From Pseudomonas sp. MAG733B (GTDB taxonomy: Bacteria > Pseudomonadota > Gammaproteobacteria > Pseudomonadales > Pseudomonadaceae): a stretch of 64,000 bases of DNA. The DNA lies in NCBI RefSeq assembly GCF_036884845.1, contig NZ_CP145732.1:3100001-3164000 (forward strand), read 5' to 3'. Numbering within the stretch: position 1 is the stretch's first letter; every line of letters starts with the position of its first letter. Both the position numbers and the translations under genes were made by a program. Of this stretch, positions 51,537 to 60,466 are shown one piece after another. A model generated the notes under the pieces. It ran no database searches. It was given only the letters and a program-made list of their open reading frames with translations, and was not told the origin of the DNA.

Positions 51537-52532
51537 ATGAGTGTCGAGATCAAGACGACCACCGTCGAGACGATCCGCAATACCTTCAGCCACACCCGTC
51601 GCCGGTTTGGCGACAAGGTGGCCAGCCGTTATCAGGAAGCCAGTTTCGACCTGGAGTCGGCGACCAATTTTCATTACCGGCCGCTGTGGCAGCCGGACAA
51701 ACTGCTCAACGATGCCACCCGCACCGCGGTGGTCATGGCCGACTGGTACGCGGTCAGCGACCCGCGCCAGTACTACTACGGCGCCTACGTCCAGGCCCGG
51801 GCCAAGATGCAGGAAAACGCCGAGCATGATTACGCCTTCTGCGAGAAGCGCGACATGCTTGCCGGCCTGTCTGCGGCGAATGTCCAACTGATCAGCAAGT
51901 TGTTGTTGCCCCTGCGCCACGCCGAAATGGGCGCCAACATGAACAACAGCAACATCGCCGCCGACGGCTTCGGCACCAGCGTCACGCAGATGCACATGTT
52001 CCAGGCCATGGACCGCCTCGGCATCGCCCAGTACCTGTCGCGGATCGGCCTGATGCTCGATGACGGCGACGTGTTGCTGCTGGCCCAGGCCAAACAGCAG
52101 TGGCTCAACGATGCGGCGTGGCAAGGCATGCGTCGCTATGTCGAGGACACGCTGGTGGTGCGTGACTGGTTCGAATTGACCGTGGCGCAGAACCTGGTCA
52201 GCGATGGCCTGGTGTACCCGTTGCTGTTCCACAAACTCGACGAACAACTGTCGGCCAACGGCGCCGGCCAGGTCGGCATGCTGACCGAATTCATGCGCCT
52301 GTGGTTTGCCGAAAGCCAGCGCTGGGTCGATGCGCTGCTCAAAACAGTGGTCAACGAAAGCCCGGCCAACAAGGCACGGGTGCAAGGCTGGGTCGATCAC
52401 TGGAGTGTCCGTTCCATCGAGGCGCTGCGGCCCTTGGCGGCGATGGGCCTCGAAGCGTCCGCACTGGATGGCGTCTGCACCGAGTTCAGCGCACGCCTGA
52501 AGAAACTTGGCTTGGCAGGAGAACGCGCATGA
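51537..52532 (+). CDS. dmpL: Phenol hydroxylase oxygenase beta subunit DmpL (P1)
   Basis: This 331-residue protein matches the beta subunit of soluble diiron phenol monooxygenases (NFHYRPLWQPDKLLNDATRT, then LLLPLRHAEMGANMNN). It pairs with DmpN in the dimeric hydroxylase and lacks a complete diiron site of its own. CAGGAG precedes the ATG at 51537, and the stop codon overlaps the dmpM start (ATGA). Confidence 0.94.
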   Translation: MSVEIKTTTVETIRNTFSHTRRRFGDKVASRYQEASFDLESATNFHYRPLWQPDKLLNDATRTAVVMADWYAVSDPRQYYYGAYVQARAKMQENAEHDYAFCEKRDMLAGLSAANVQLISKLLLPLRHAEMGANMNNSNIAADGFGTSVTQMHMFQAMDRLGIAQYLSRIGLMLDDGDVLLLAQAKQQWLNDAAWQGMRRYVEDTLVVRDWFELTVAQNLVSDGLVYPLLFHKLDEQLSANGAGQVGMLTEFMRLWFAESQRWVDALLKTVVNESPANKARVQGWVDHWSVRSIEALRPLAAMGLEASALDGVCTEFSARLKKLGLAGERA

Positions 52533-52801
52533 CTTCTCTCGTTTACATGAACCTGCAGGACACCGACTACGCGCGTTCGATCGTCGACGCGATTGTCCAG
52601 GACAACCCCCACGCCGAGATCCAGCACCAGCCATCGATGATCCGCATCGAGGCCGAGGGCCGTCTCGACATCCGCCGCGAAACGGTCGAGCAACTCACCG
52701 GCAGCGTCTGGGACATCCAGGAAATGCTGATGTACGTGATCACCCTGGGCGGCAACGTCGTGGAAGAGGACGACAGCTTTTCCCTGTACTGGAACAGCTG
52801 A
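52529..52801 (+). CDS. dmpM: Phenol hydroxylase coupling protein DmpM (P2)
   Basis: This 90-residue cofactor-free effector protein (MTSLVYMNLQDTDYARSIVD, ending DSFSLYWNS) matches the MmoB/DmpM family. It binds the hydroxylase and couples NADH use to oxygen activation. It overlaps dmpL by 4 nt, with GGCAGGAG upstream, so the two are translationally coupled. Confidence 0.95.
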   Translation: MTSLVYMNLQDTDYARSIVDAIVQDNPHAEIQHQPSMIRIEAEGRLDIRRETVEQLTGSVWDIQEMLMYVITLGGNVVEEDDSFSLYWNS

Positions 52802-52850
52802 TCGGAACCGACCGCCGTTCGATCCATAACAAGAATTCGGGAGCGCCATC

Positions 52851-54407
52851 ATGGCCGTGAAAAAACGCCTCAATGCCAAAGACAAATACCGCTGCATGAC
52901 TCGTGACCTCGACTGGGAACCCAGCTACCAGACCCACGAGGACATCTATCCGCACGAGCGCTTCGAAGGGATCAAGATCACCGACTGGGACAAGTGGGAA
53001 GACCCGTTCCGCCTGACCATGGACACCTACTGGAAGTACCAGGCCGAGAAAGAGAAAAAACTCTACGCGATCTTCGATGCGTTCTCGCAAAACAACGGCC
53101 ATACCACGCTGTCGGACGCCCGCTATGTCAACGCGCTGAAGCTGTTCCTGTCCGGTGTCACGCCGCTGGAGTATCAGGCCTACCAAGGTTTCGCCCGGGT
53201 TGGCCGGCAGTTCAGCGGCGCCGGTGCGCGCATTGCCTGCCAGATGCAGGCCATCGACGAACTGCGTCACGTGCAGACCCAGATTCACGCGATGAGTCAC
53301 TACAACAAGCACTTCAACGGCCTGCATGATTTCGCGCATATGCACGACCGCGTGTGGTTCCTCTCGGTGCCCAAGTCGTTCTTCGAGGATGCACGCACGG
53401 CGGGACCGTTCGAGTTCCTCACGGCAATCTCGTTCTCGTTCGAGTACGTGCTGACCAACCTGTTGTTCGTGCCGTTCATGTCCGGAGCGGCGTTCAACGG
53501 CGACATGGCCACGGTCACCTTTGGCTTCTCGGCACAATCCGACGAAGCGCGACACATGACCCTGGGCCTGGAAGTGATCAAGTTTCTGCTGGAGCAGCAC
53601 GAAGACAACGTGCCGATCATCCAGCGCTGGATCGACAAGTGGTTCTGGCGCGGCTACCGCCTGCTGACGCTGGTGGGAATGATGATGGACTACATGTTGC
53701 CGAACAAAGTCATGTCCTGGTCCGAAGCCTGGGGCGTGTATTTCGAAGAGGCGGGCGGGGCGCTGTTCAAGGATCTGGAGCGCTACGGCATCCGTCCGCC
53801 CAAGCACGTCGAAGAGGCGAACATCGCCAAGGATCACGTCAGCCACCAGGCCTGGTCGATCTTCTACCAATACAGCCAGGCGACTAACTTCCATACCTGG
53901 ATGCCCACCGACGAGGAGCTGGACTGGCTGTCGTCCAAATATCCCGACACCTTCGACAAGATCTACCGCCCGCGCTTCGAGCACTGGCGTGCGCTGCAAG
54001 AGAAGGGCGAGCGTTTCTACAACCCGACCCTGCCGATGCTCTGCCAGATCTGCCAGATCCCGCTGTCGTTCGGCGAACCGGACGACCAGACCACCCTCAG
54101 CCATCGCAGCGCCGAGCACGAAGGCGAGCGCTATCACTTCTGCTCCCAGGGCTGCTGCGACATTTTCGAGTACGAGCCAACCAAGTACATCCAGGCCTGG
54201 CTGCCGGTGCACCAGATCCTGCAGGGCAACTGCGGTGGCGGCGATGTCGAGTCGGTGGTGCGCGACTACTACAACATCAACCCCGGCCAGGACAACTTCG
54301 AATACCTCGGCTCCACCGAGCACCGCCGCTGGCAGGACTGGCACCCGAACGATCGCAACAGCGCGCCGGTGGCACCCGTTGATCCTGACCTGCTCAAGGC
54401 CGGTTGA
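52851..54407 (+). CDS. dmpN: Phenol hydroxylase oxygenase alpha subunit DmpN (P3)
   Basis: This 518-residue catalytic subunit hydroxylates phenol to catechol at a diiron centre. The visible ligands are Glu107 (PLEYQ), Glu137 and His140 in DELRH, Glu198 (SFEYV) and Glu232 and His235 in DEARH. The C-terminal part has the cysteine-rich LPMLCQICQIPL and HFCSQGCCDIFEYEP segment typical of this family. GGGAG precedes the ATG. A REP pair follows before dmpO. Confidence 0.96.
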   Translation: MAVKKRLNAKDKYRCMTRDLDWEPSYQTHEDIYPHERFEGIKITDWDKWEDPFRLTMDTYWKYQAEKEKKLYAIFDAFSQNNGHTTLSDARYVNALKLFLSGVTPLEYQAYQGFARVGRQFSGAGARIACQMQAIDELRHVQTQIHAMSHYNKHFNGLHDFAHMHDRVWFLSVPKSFFEDARTAGPFEFLTAISFSFEYVLTNLLFVPFMSGAAFNGDMATVTFGFSAQSDEARHMTLGLEVIKFLLEQHEDNVPIIQRWIDKWFWRGYRLLTLVGMMMDYMLPNKVMSWSEAWGVYFEEAGGALFKDLERYGIRPPKHVEEANIAKDHVSHQAWSIFYQYSQATNFHTWMPTDEELDWLSSKYPDTFDKIYRPRFEHWRALQEKGERFYNPTLPMLCQICQIPLSFGEPDDQTTLSHRSAEHEGERYHFCSQGCCDIFEYEPTKYIQAWLPVHQILQGNCGGGDVESVVRDYYNINPGQDNFEYLGSTEHRRWQDWHPNDRNSAPVAPVDPDLLKAG

Positions 54408-54421
54408 GCACTGCTGCCAAT

Positions 54422-54507
54422 GTGGGAGCGGGCTTGCTCGCGAATGCAATGTCACATCCGACATGTGCGGGTCTGACACACCGCTTCGCGAGCAAGCCCG
54501 CTCCCAC
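54422..54507. repeat. REP inverted pair inside the dmp operon
   Basis: Perfect 23-nt inverted arms (54422-54444 and 54485-54507) lie between dmpN and dmpO, which are otherwise close. On mRNA it would form a strong hairpin downstream of the dmpN coding region. Confidence 0.93.
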
Positions 54508-54538
54508 CTCCCAACTGACAATAAGAAGGAAAACCATC

Positions 54539-54898
54539 ATGCCCGTGACCGCCATCGGCGCCTACGACGCCCAACCCCTGGACCGCCAGGAGAATTTCCA
54601 TGGCCTGCAACTGGTGTACCTGTGCTGGGAAAAACACCTGATGTTCTGCGCGCCGTTCACCTTTCCACTGCCACCGGCCATGCCGTTCGGCGACTTCATC
54701 GAACAAGTGGTCAAGCCTTCGATTGCCCGGCACCCGGATGCGCCGCGAGTCGATTTCAGCCAGGCACTGTGGCGCCTTAACGGTCAGCCCTTCACCCCGG
54801 ACAACACAGCGAGCCTGATCGCCAACGGCATCGATCACAAGAGCATGCTGCACCTCAACACCCCTGGCTTGAACGGCATTGCCGGCAGCTTCAACTGA
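54539..54898 (+). CDS. dmpO: Phenol hydroxylase subunit DmpO (P4)
   Basis: This 119-residue protein matches the gamma subunit of the oxygenase (QPLDRQENFHGLQLVYLCWE; HLMFCAPFTFPLPPAMPFGDF). It completes the (alpha-beta-gamma)2 hydroxylase. AGAAGGAAAACC precedes the ATG. dmpP follows after 10 nt. Confidence 0.95.
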   Translation: MPVTAIGAYDAQPLDRQENFHGLQLVYLCWEKHLMFCAPFTFPLPPAMPFGDFIEQVVKPSIARHPDAPRVDFSQALWRLNGQPFTPDNTASLIANGIDHKSMLHLNTPGLNGIAGSFN

Positions 54899-54908
54899 GG
54901 ACACGGCG

Positions 54909-55970
54909 ATGAGCTACCAAGTCACCATTGAACCCACTGGCGAGCAGATCGAAGTGGAAGAAGGGCAGACCATTCTTCAGGCCGCATTGCGCCAGGGCGT
55001 CTGGTTGCCGTTTGCCTGCGGCCACGGCACTTGCGCCACCTGCAAGGTCCAGGTTTTGGAGGGTGAAGCCGACCTGGGCGCCGCCTCATCCTTCGCGCTG
55101 ATGGACATGGAGCGCGATGAAGGCAAGGTGTTGGCCTGCTGTGCGATCCCGCAAAGCGACATGGTGATCGAGGCCGATATCGATGCCGACCCGGACTTCC
55201 TCGGCCATCCGGTGGAGGACTACCGGGCGGTGGTCAGCGCGTTGGTCGACCTGTCGCCGTCCATCAAGGGCGTGCACCTCAAGCTCGACCGGACGATGGC
55301 GTTTCAGGCAGGGCAGTACATCAATCTGCAATTGCCCGGAATTGAAGGCACGCGGGCGTTCTCGCTGGCGAATCCACCGAGCCGTGCCGATGAAGTCGAA
55401 CTGCACGTGCGGCGGGTCGACGGCGGGCTGGCCACCGGCAAGATTCATGATGATTTGAAGGTCGGCGATACGGTGGAATTGTCTGGGCCGTACGGGCAGT
55501 TTTTTGTTCGCGGTTCGCAGAGCGGCGACTTGATTTTTATCGCTGGCGGCTCCGGGTTGTCGAGCCCGCAGTCGATGATTCTCGACTTGCTGGAGGCCGG
55601 CGATAACCGGCAGATCGTGCTGTTCCAGGGCGCGCGTAACCGTGGCGAACTGTACAACCGCGAACTGTTCGAAGCGCTGGCCCGGGACCACGCCAACTTC
55701 ACCTACGTGCCGGCCCTCAGTCAGGCGGTCGAGGACCCTGAATGGACCGGGTTCAAGGGCTATGTGCATGACGCCGCGAAACAGCATTTCGACGGCCGCT
55801 TCAGCAACCGCAAGGCCTATTTGTGCGGGCCGCCGGTGATGATCGATTCGGCCATCACCTGCCTGATGCAAGGGCGGTTGTTTGAGCGCGACATCTTCAT
55901 GGAGCGCTTCTACAGCGCCGCCGACGGTGGTGAAAGCACCCAGCGTTCCGCGTTGTTCAAACGCATCTGA
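54909..55970 (+). CDS. dmpP: Phenol hydroxylase reductase DmpP (P5)
   Basis: This 353-residue NADH reductase has an N-terminal plant-type [2Fe-2S] ferredoxin domain (CGHGTCATC with the fourth Cys in VLACC). An FAD domain (RAFSLANPP) and an NAD domain (FIAGGSGLSSPQSMILDLL) follow. It passes electrons from NADH to the DmpLNO oxygenase. The ATG at 54909 follows GAGGACACGGCG. Confidence 0.95.
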   Translation: MSYQVTIEPTGEQIEVEEGQTILQAALRQGVWLPFACGHGTCATCKVQVLEGEADLGAASSFALMDMERDEGKVLACCAIPQSDMVIEADIDADPDFLGHPVEDYRAVVSALVDLSPSIKGVHLKLDRTMAFQAGQYINLQLPGIEGTRAFSLANPPSRADEVELHVRRVDGGLATGKIHDDLKVGDTVELSGPYGQFFVRGSQSGDLIFIAGGSGLSSPQSMILDLLEAGDNRQIVLFQGARNRGELYNRELFEALARDHANFTYVPALSQAVEDPEWTGFKGYVHDAAKQHFDGRFSNRKAYLCGPPVMIDSAITCLMQGRLFERDIFMERFYSAADGGESTQRSALFKRI

Positions 55971-55984
55971 TTGACCTGTAAACC

Positions 55985-56010
55985 CGCCTTCTCGATCTGC
56001 CGAGAGGGCG
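55985..56010 (+). terminator. Hairpin after dmpP
   Basis: CGCCTTCTCG and CGAGAGGGCG form a 10-bp stem with one G-U pair and a 6-nt loop. No T-run follows, so read-through into the channel gene is possible. Confidence 0.5.
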
Positions 56011-56050
56011 AGGTGTGCCCGACCAATAACAACAATAAAGGTTGAACTGA

Positions 56051-56941
56051 ATGATTCGTCGACTGCAAAACCTGCTCGTGATCGCTACTGCTGTTACCAC
56101 GTCGTTGTCCGTGCATGCCACCGAAGGCGGCGGCACGTCCTATCCGCTGGGCGCGGAAAACTACATGTCCGGGGCGATGCCGCCGCCGGGGTTTTACGGT
56201 CAACTGTTCGTCACCCATTACGAAGCCGACAACCTGCGCGGCAACGACGGCAAGAAACTCCCGGTGGATTTTCGCGTGCGCGCCAACGCCATCACTCCGC
56301 GACTGATCTGGGTCAGCGATTACACCTTGTTCGGTGCCAGCGTGGCACTTCACGCGATCGTGCCATTGGTGGACCTCAAGGTTGAACTCAACGGCCAGTC
56401 GCAAAACAAACAAGGCCTGGGTGACGTGATCTTCGGCTCGGCGCTGGGCTTCCACCACAGCGAAAAATTCCACAGCATCCTCTCCCTCGACATGATCGCC
56501 CCGACCGGTCGTTACGACCGTGGCGACCTGGCCAACACCGGGCGCAATTACTGGGTGATCGAACCGGTCTACGCCATCACCTACGTCGACCCGAACGGGC
56601 TCAACGTCGATGCGAAGATCATGTACGACTTCAACCGCGAAAACCCGGCGACCGACTACCGTTCGGGCCAGGAATTTCATGTCGACTATGCCGTCGGCTG
56701 GGGGTTGGGAAATGGTTGGGTGTTGGGTGTCGGCGGTTACTACTACCGACAAACCACCGACGACCGCCAGAACGGCGAGACCATCGAAGACAACAAGGGA
56801 CGGGCGCTGGCCATCGGGCCGTCGATCAAATACACCAGCAAGAACGGCTGGTTCGTCACCGGCAAATGGGAGCAGGAAACCGAAGTGCGCAACCGGGCGC
56901 AGGGGAATGCGTACTGGATGAAACTGACCGTGCCGTTCTGA
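56051..56941 (+). CDS. SphA / phenol_MetA_deg outer-membrane channel
   Basis: This 296-residue protein has a signal peptide (LLVIATAVTTSLSVHA, cleaved before TEGGG) and the family start GGGTSYPLGAENYMSGAMPPPGFY. It has alternating beta strands to a terminal Phe. Members are predicted outer-membrane channels often found with aromatic degradation genes, so import of phenol or a related compound is likely. It lies 80 nt after dmpP in the same direction, with AAAGG upstream. Confidence 0.9.
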   Translation: MIRRLQNLLVIATAVTTSLSVHATEGGGTSYPLGAENYMSGAMPPPGFYGQLFVTHYEADNLRGNDGKKLPVDFRVRANAITPRLIWVSDYTLFGASVALHAIVPLVDLKVELNGQSQNKQGLGDVIFGSALGFHHSEKFHSILSLDMIAPTGRYDRGDLANTGRNYWVIEPVYAITYVDPNGLNVDAKIMYDFNRENPATDYRSGQEFHVDYAVGWGLGNGWVLGVGGYYYRQTTDDRQNGETIEDNKGRALAIGPSIKYTSKNGWFVTGKWEQETEVRNRAQGNAYWMKLTVPF

Positions 56942-56952
56942 CACCCAAAACC

Positions 56953-57117
56953 GTGTAGGAGCCGAGCTTGCTCGCGATGAGGCCGGCACATCCAGCATCG
57001 ATGCAGGCTGATACACCGCCTTCGCGAGCAAGCCCGCTCCCACATTGGATTTTTGTCACCCACAAACTCTGTGGGAACTGCAAAAAAACTGTGGGAGCGG
57101 GCTTGCTCGCGAAGGGG
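56953..57117. repeat. REP pair plus single REP
   Basis: A pair (56953-57045) with a GAGCCGAGCTTGCTCGCG left arm and a CGCGAGCAAGCCCGCTCCC right arm is followed by a lone REP copy (57090-57117). This lies between the convergent channel and amidase genes. Confidence 0.9.
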
Positions 57118-57158
57118 TCATCATATCCAGCATCAATGTCGGCTGACAGTCACCGCTA

Positions 57159-58868
57159 TTACTTGCCAGCCAACGGCGGAGTACGCAGCGGAATCAATCG
57201 CTTGCTCCCCGTCGCCTCGAACGCCGCGGCAAAACGCAGCAGCGCCGAGTCGTCATAGGCGCGGCCGGCGAAGGTCAGGCCGACCGGCATGCCGATGTCC
57301 GCCATGATGCCCATGGGTACCGTGACTGTCGGCACGCCCAGGTGGCGGATGGCGAGGTTGCCGTTGGCCACCCAGACCCCATTGCTCCAGGCGATGTCCG
57401 CAGACGCCGGATTGACATCGGCATCCGCCGGGCCAACGTCGGCGACGGTCGGGAACAGCACCGCGTTCAGGCCGAGCCGATCCATCCAGTCTTCCAGATC
57501 GAGCTTGCGTGTTTGCTCAAGCCCACGCAGACCATCGGGCACCGTGCTGATCTGGTCCCACGGCGTGATGCCGCGTTCGGCCATCTTCACGTACTCGTCC
57601 ATGCCGGCAGCCAGATCGCCTTCGCGGTTGGGCAGCGTGCCCGGGTCGTGAGGGAAAATCAGCGGGCCGTCGACGTCGACCAGACGGTTCAGTTTCGGAT
57701 CGCCGTTGGCCTGCAGGAAATCATCGAACGCCCACGCGGTCAGGTCCCACAACTCGTGATGGAGGAATTCCTTGGAGACGATCCCGCGATTGAACACGGT
57801 CGGCGCACCGGGACGATCGCCTTCGCAATTGGACACCAGCGGGAAATCCACTTCGATCACTTCGGCGCCGGCAGCTTCGAGAGCCTTGCGCGCTTGTTTC
57901 CAAAGGTCGATCACCGAGGGACGCGTGTTGATGCGTTGCCCCGTCGGGCCACCGATACCTGGTGCATCCGACGTGCCCGCCTCGGCGTCGGCGTTGATGT
58001 ACATGCGAGGCACGCCGAGGCGTTTACCGGCCAGGGCATCGGGTTTTGCCGCCAGCTCTAAATAGGAAGCGGGGCGCACCGAGGCGACGCTCGGAATCGG
58101 CACCCAGGGTTGCAGGCGCCACAGATCGCCTCGCGTATCGGAATCTTCAGCGACCACCACATCCAGCACTTCGAGCAGGTCGGCCATGGTCCGGGCAAAC
58201 GGCACCACCACGTCCATGGTCGGCGTCAGCGGCCAGTTGCCGCGCACCGAGATCACCCCGCGCGAAGGCGTGTAGGCGCACAAACCATTGTTCGACGCCG
58301 GGCCGCGACCGCTCGACCAGGTTTCCTCGGCCAGACCGAACGCTGCGAAACTGGCCGCGGTGGCCGTTCCTGCACCGTTGGATGAACCCGAGGCGAACGG
58401 CGCGGTGAGGTAACTGGCGTTGTACGGGCTCTCGGCGCGGCCGTAGACCCCGCGCTGCATGCCGCCGTTGGCCATGGGCGGCATGTTGGTCTTGCCCAGG
58501 CAAATGGCGCCGGCACCACGCAGCCGTTCGATGGTGAATGCATCGCGGTAGGCAATCAGGTCTTTGAAAGCGGGACTGCCCGAAGCGGCGGTCAGGCCCT
58601 TGACCAGGTAACTGTCCTTGGCCGTGTAAGGGATGCCATCGAGCGGCCCCAGCGTCTCGCCCTTGGCCCGACGGGCATCGCAGGCCTGCGCTTCCTTGAG
58701 CGCATCCGGGTTGCGCACCACCACTGCATTCAAGGCGGTCGGGGTGTCGGCGCCGTCGTAGGCGTCGATCCGCGCGAGGTAGGCCTGGACCAGCTCTACC
58801 GATGTGGTCTGGCCGGATTCGAGCGCGGCGCGCAGTTGGGCAATGGAAACTTCGGTGACTTCAATCAT
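57159..58868 (-). CDS. Amidase (amidase-signature family)
   Basis: This 569-residue protein belongs to the amidase-signature superfamily: catalytic Lys in PYTAKDSYLVKGL, the Ser-rich loop FASGSSNGAGTATAAS and the nucleophile region WSSGRGPASNN. It hydrolyses an amide of unknown nature. The glycine-serine loop is less canonical than GGSSGG. The start at 58868 gives MIEVTEVSIAQLRAALESG, the usual N-terminus; an in-frame ATG at 58904 would add 12 residues. No signal peptide. Confidence 0.9.
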   Translation of the reverse strand: MIEVTEVSIAQLRAALESGQTTSVELVQAYLARIDAYDGADTPTALNAVVVRNPDALKEAQACDARRAKGETLGPLDGIPYTAKDSYLVKGLTAASGSPAFKDLIAYRDAFTIERLRGAGAICLGKTNMPPMANGGMQRGVYGRAESPYNASYLTAPFASGSSNGAGTATAASFAAFGLAEETWSSGRGPASNNGLCAYTPSRGVISVRGNWPLTPTMDVVVPFARTMADLLEVLDVVVAEDSDTRGDLWRLQPWVPIPSVASVRPASYLELAAKPDALAGKRLGVPRMYINADAEAGTSDAPGIGGPTGQRINTRPSVIDLWKQARKALEAAGAEVIEVDFPLVSNCEGDRPGAPTVFNRGIVSKEFLHHELWDLTAWAFDDFLQANGDPKLNRLVDVDGPLIFPHDPGTLPNREGDLAAGMDEYVKMAERGITPWDQISTVPDGLRGLEQTRKLDLEDWMDRLGLNAVLFPTVADVGPADADVNPASADIAWSNGVWVANGNLAIRHLGVPTVTVPMGIMADIGMPVGLTFAGRAYDDSALLRFAAAFEATGSKRLIPLRTPPLAGK

Positions 58869-59222
58869 GCGGTTACCACCGGCTCTCTCAAAAATGGATT
58901 TCATAACGGTACTCGTTGCACAGCCTTGCGCGACGGAATTCGGATTTCAACCTTGGCTGCGTATTTTGCACTAAGGCGGAGCAGGGCGCCGCCCTTGCCG
59001 ATACATCCGGACACGGATAATGGCCATATCGATCCCCTTTTGGCCGATCACACGCTGGGAACCGTCTAGCCTGTCAGCAAGAATCGAAACTGGATTGCTG
59101 ATTTGTCAGCACCGACCGAATCCAAAACCAGATCTTTGCTTCCTTGCCCTGGCCGTTTCCAGGGCCACTGCCGTGTACAGACACTAAAAAAAACCAAAGA
59201 GCTGACATTGGGGAACTGATCC
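58869..59222. other. Divergent intergenic region, no gene seen
   Basis: This gap between the amidase and the binding-protein gene has no supported coding frame, REP or clear hairpin. It should hold both promoters. GGGGAA lies just before the ATG at 59223. Confidence 0.45.
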
Positions 59223-60323
59223 ATGGACACTATGAAACGCATTCTGGGCGCCACGGTTTGTGGGCTGACGCTGCTGGCCAGCGCGGTGCACGCCGAACAG
59301 CGCGAACTGAGGGTCTACAACTGGGCGGACTACATCCTGCCGTCCGTGCCCAAGGACTTCGCCACGCAAACCGGCATCAAAGTGACCTGGGATACCTTCG
59401 ACACCAATGAATCGCTGGAAGCCAAGCTGCTGACCGGCAACTCGGGTTACGACCTGGTGGTGCCATCGAATCAGTTCATCGAAACCCAGATCAAGGCCGG
59501 TGTATTCCAGAAACTCGACAAGTCCAAGCTGCCTAACTGGAAGCATCAGGACCCGGCGCTGCTCAAGTTGCTCGACGCCAACGACCCCGGTAACCAGTAC
59601 GGCGTGCCTTACATGTACGGCACCGTGCTGATCGGTTTCAACCCGGCGAAGGTCAAGGCAGCGTTAGGCGAGAATGCACCGGTGGACAGTTGGGACCTGG
59701 TGTTCAAGCCCGAGAACATGGAAAAGCTCAAATCCTGCGGCGTGGCGATGCTCGACTCGCCTTCGGAAATCCTGCCGCTGGCCCTGCATTACCTGGGGCT
59801 GGACCCGAACAGCCAGAACCCGGATGACTACGAAAAAGCCAAGGCATTGATGCTGAAGATTCGGCCTTATGTCACCTACTTCAACTCCGCCAAGTACATG
59901 ACCGACATCGCCAACGGCGATATCTGCGTGGCCATCGGTTACTCCGGCAGCTTCTACCAGTTCGGCAACCGCGCCAAAGAAGCCGGCAACGGCGTGGTCG
60001 TCGACTGGCGTTTGCCAAAGGAGGGTGCGCCGATCTGGTTCGACACGTTCGCCATTCCGAAAAGCGCGAAGAACGTCGAAGAGGCCAACGAGTTCCTCAA
60101 CAACTTGATGGACCCGAAAGTGATCGCGCCGATCAGCGACTTCCTCGGCTATCCGAATGCCAACAAGGACTCGCTGTCGTTGATCAACAAGGACATCACC
60201 GGCAACCCCAACCTGACGCCGACCAGTGAGGCACTGGCCACCCTTTATGTGGTGCAGCCGTTGCCACAGAAGCTTGAACGGGTGCGGACGCGGGTGTGGA
60301 CGGCGATCAAATCGGATAAATAA
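59223..60323 (+). CDS. Polyamine-type ABC periplasmic binding protein
   Basis: This 366-residue protein has a signal peptide (TMKRILGATVCGLTLLASAVHA) and the PotD/PotF pattern ELRVYNWADYILPSVPKDF, then TFDTNESLEAKLLTGNSGYDLVVPSN and a C-terminal ELVNFLLDP-like EANEFLNNLMDPKV. It should bind putrescine, spermidine or a similar amine. No permease or ATPase genes adjoin it, so it either serves a transporter encoded elsewhere or is an orphan. GGGGAA precedes the ATG. Confidence 0.92.
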   Translation: MDTMKRILGATVCGLTLLASAVHAEQRELRVYNWADYILPSVPKDFATQTGIKVTWDTFDTNESLEAKLLTGNSGYDLVVPSNQFIETQIKAGVFQKLDKSKLPNWKHQDPALLKLLDANDPGNQYGVPYMYGTVLIGFNPAKVKAALGENAPVDSWDLVFKPENMEKLKSCGVAMLDSPSEILPLALHYLGLDPNSQNPDDYEKAKALMLKIRPYVTYFNSAKYMTDIANGDICVAIGYSGSFYQFGNRAKEAGNGVVVDWRLPKEGAPIWFDTFAIPKSAKNVEEANEFLNNLMDPKVIAPISDFLGYPNANKDSLSLINKDITGNPNLTPTSEALATLYVVQPLPQKLERVRTRVWTAIKSDK

Positions 60324-60346
60324 ATCTCCAACTCCACAAAACCCTT

Positions 60347-60433
60347 GTGGGAGCGGGCTTGCTCGCGAAGGCGGAGTGTCAGTCACGGTGAAGTCGACTG
60401 ATACTCCGCCTTCGCGAGCAAGCCCGCTCCCAC
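60347..60433. repeat. REP inverted pair
   Basis: Perfect 31-nt inverted arms (60347-60377 and 60403-60433) with a 25-nt loop lie between the convergent binding-protein and TonB-receptor genes. Confidence 0.93.
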
Positions 60434-60466
60434 ATTGGATCTGCGTTTAACCTGTCGAGCCCAGTA

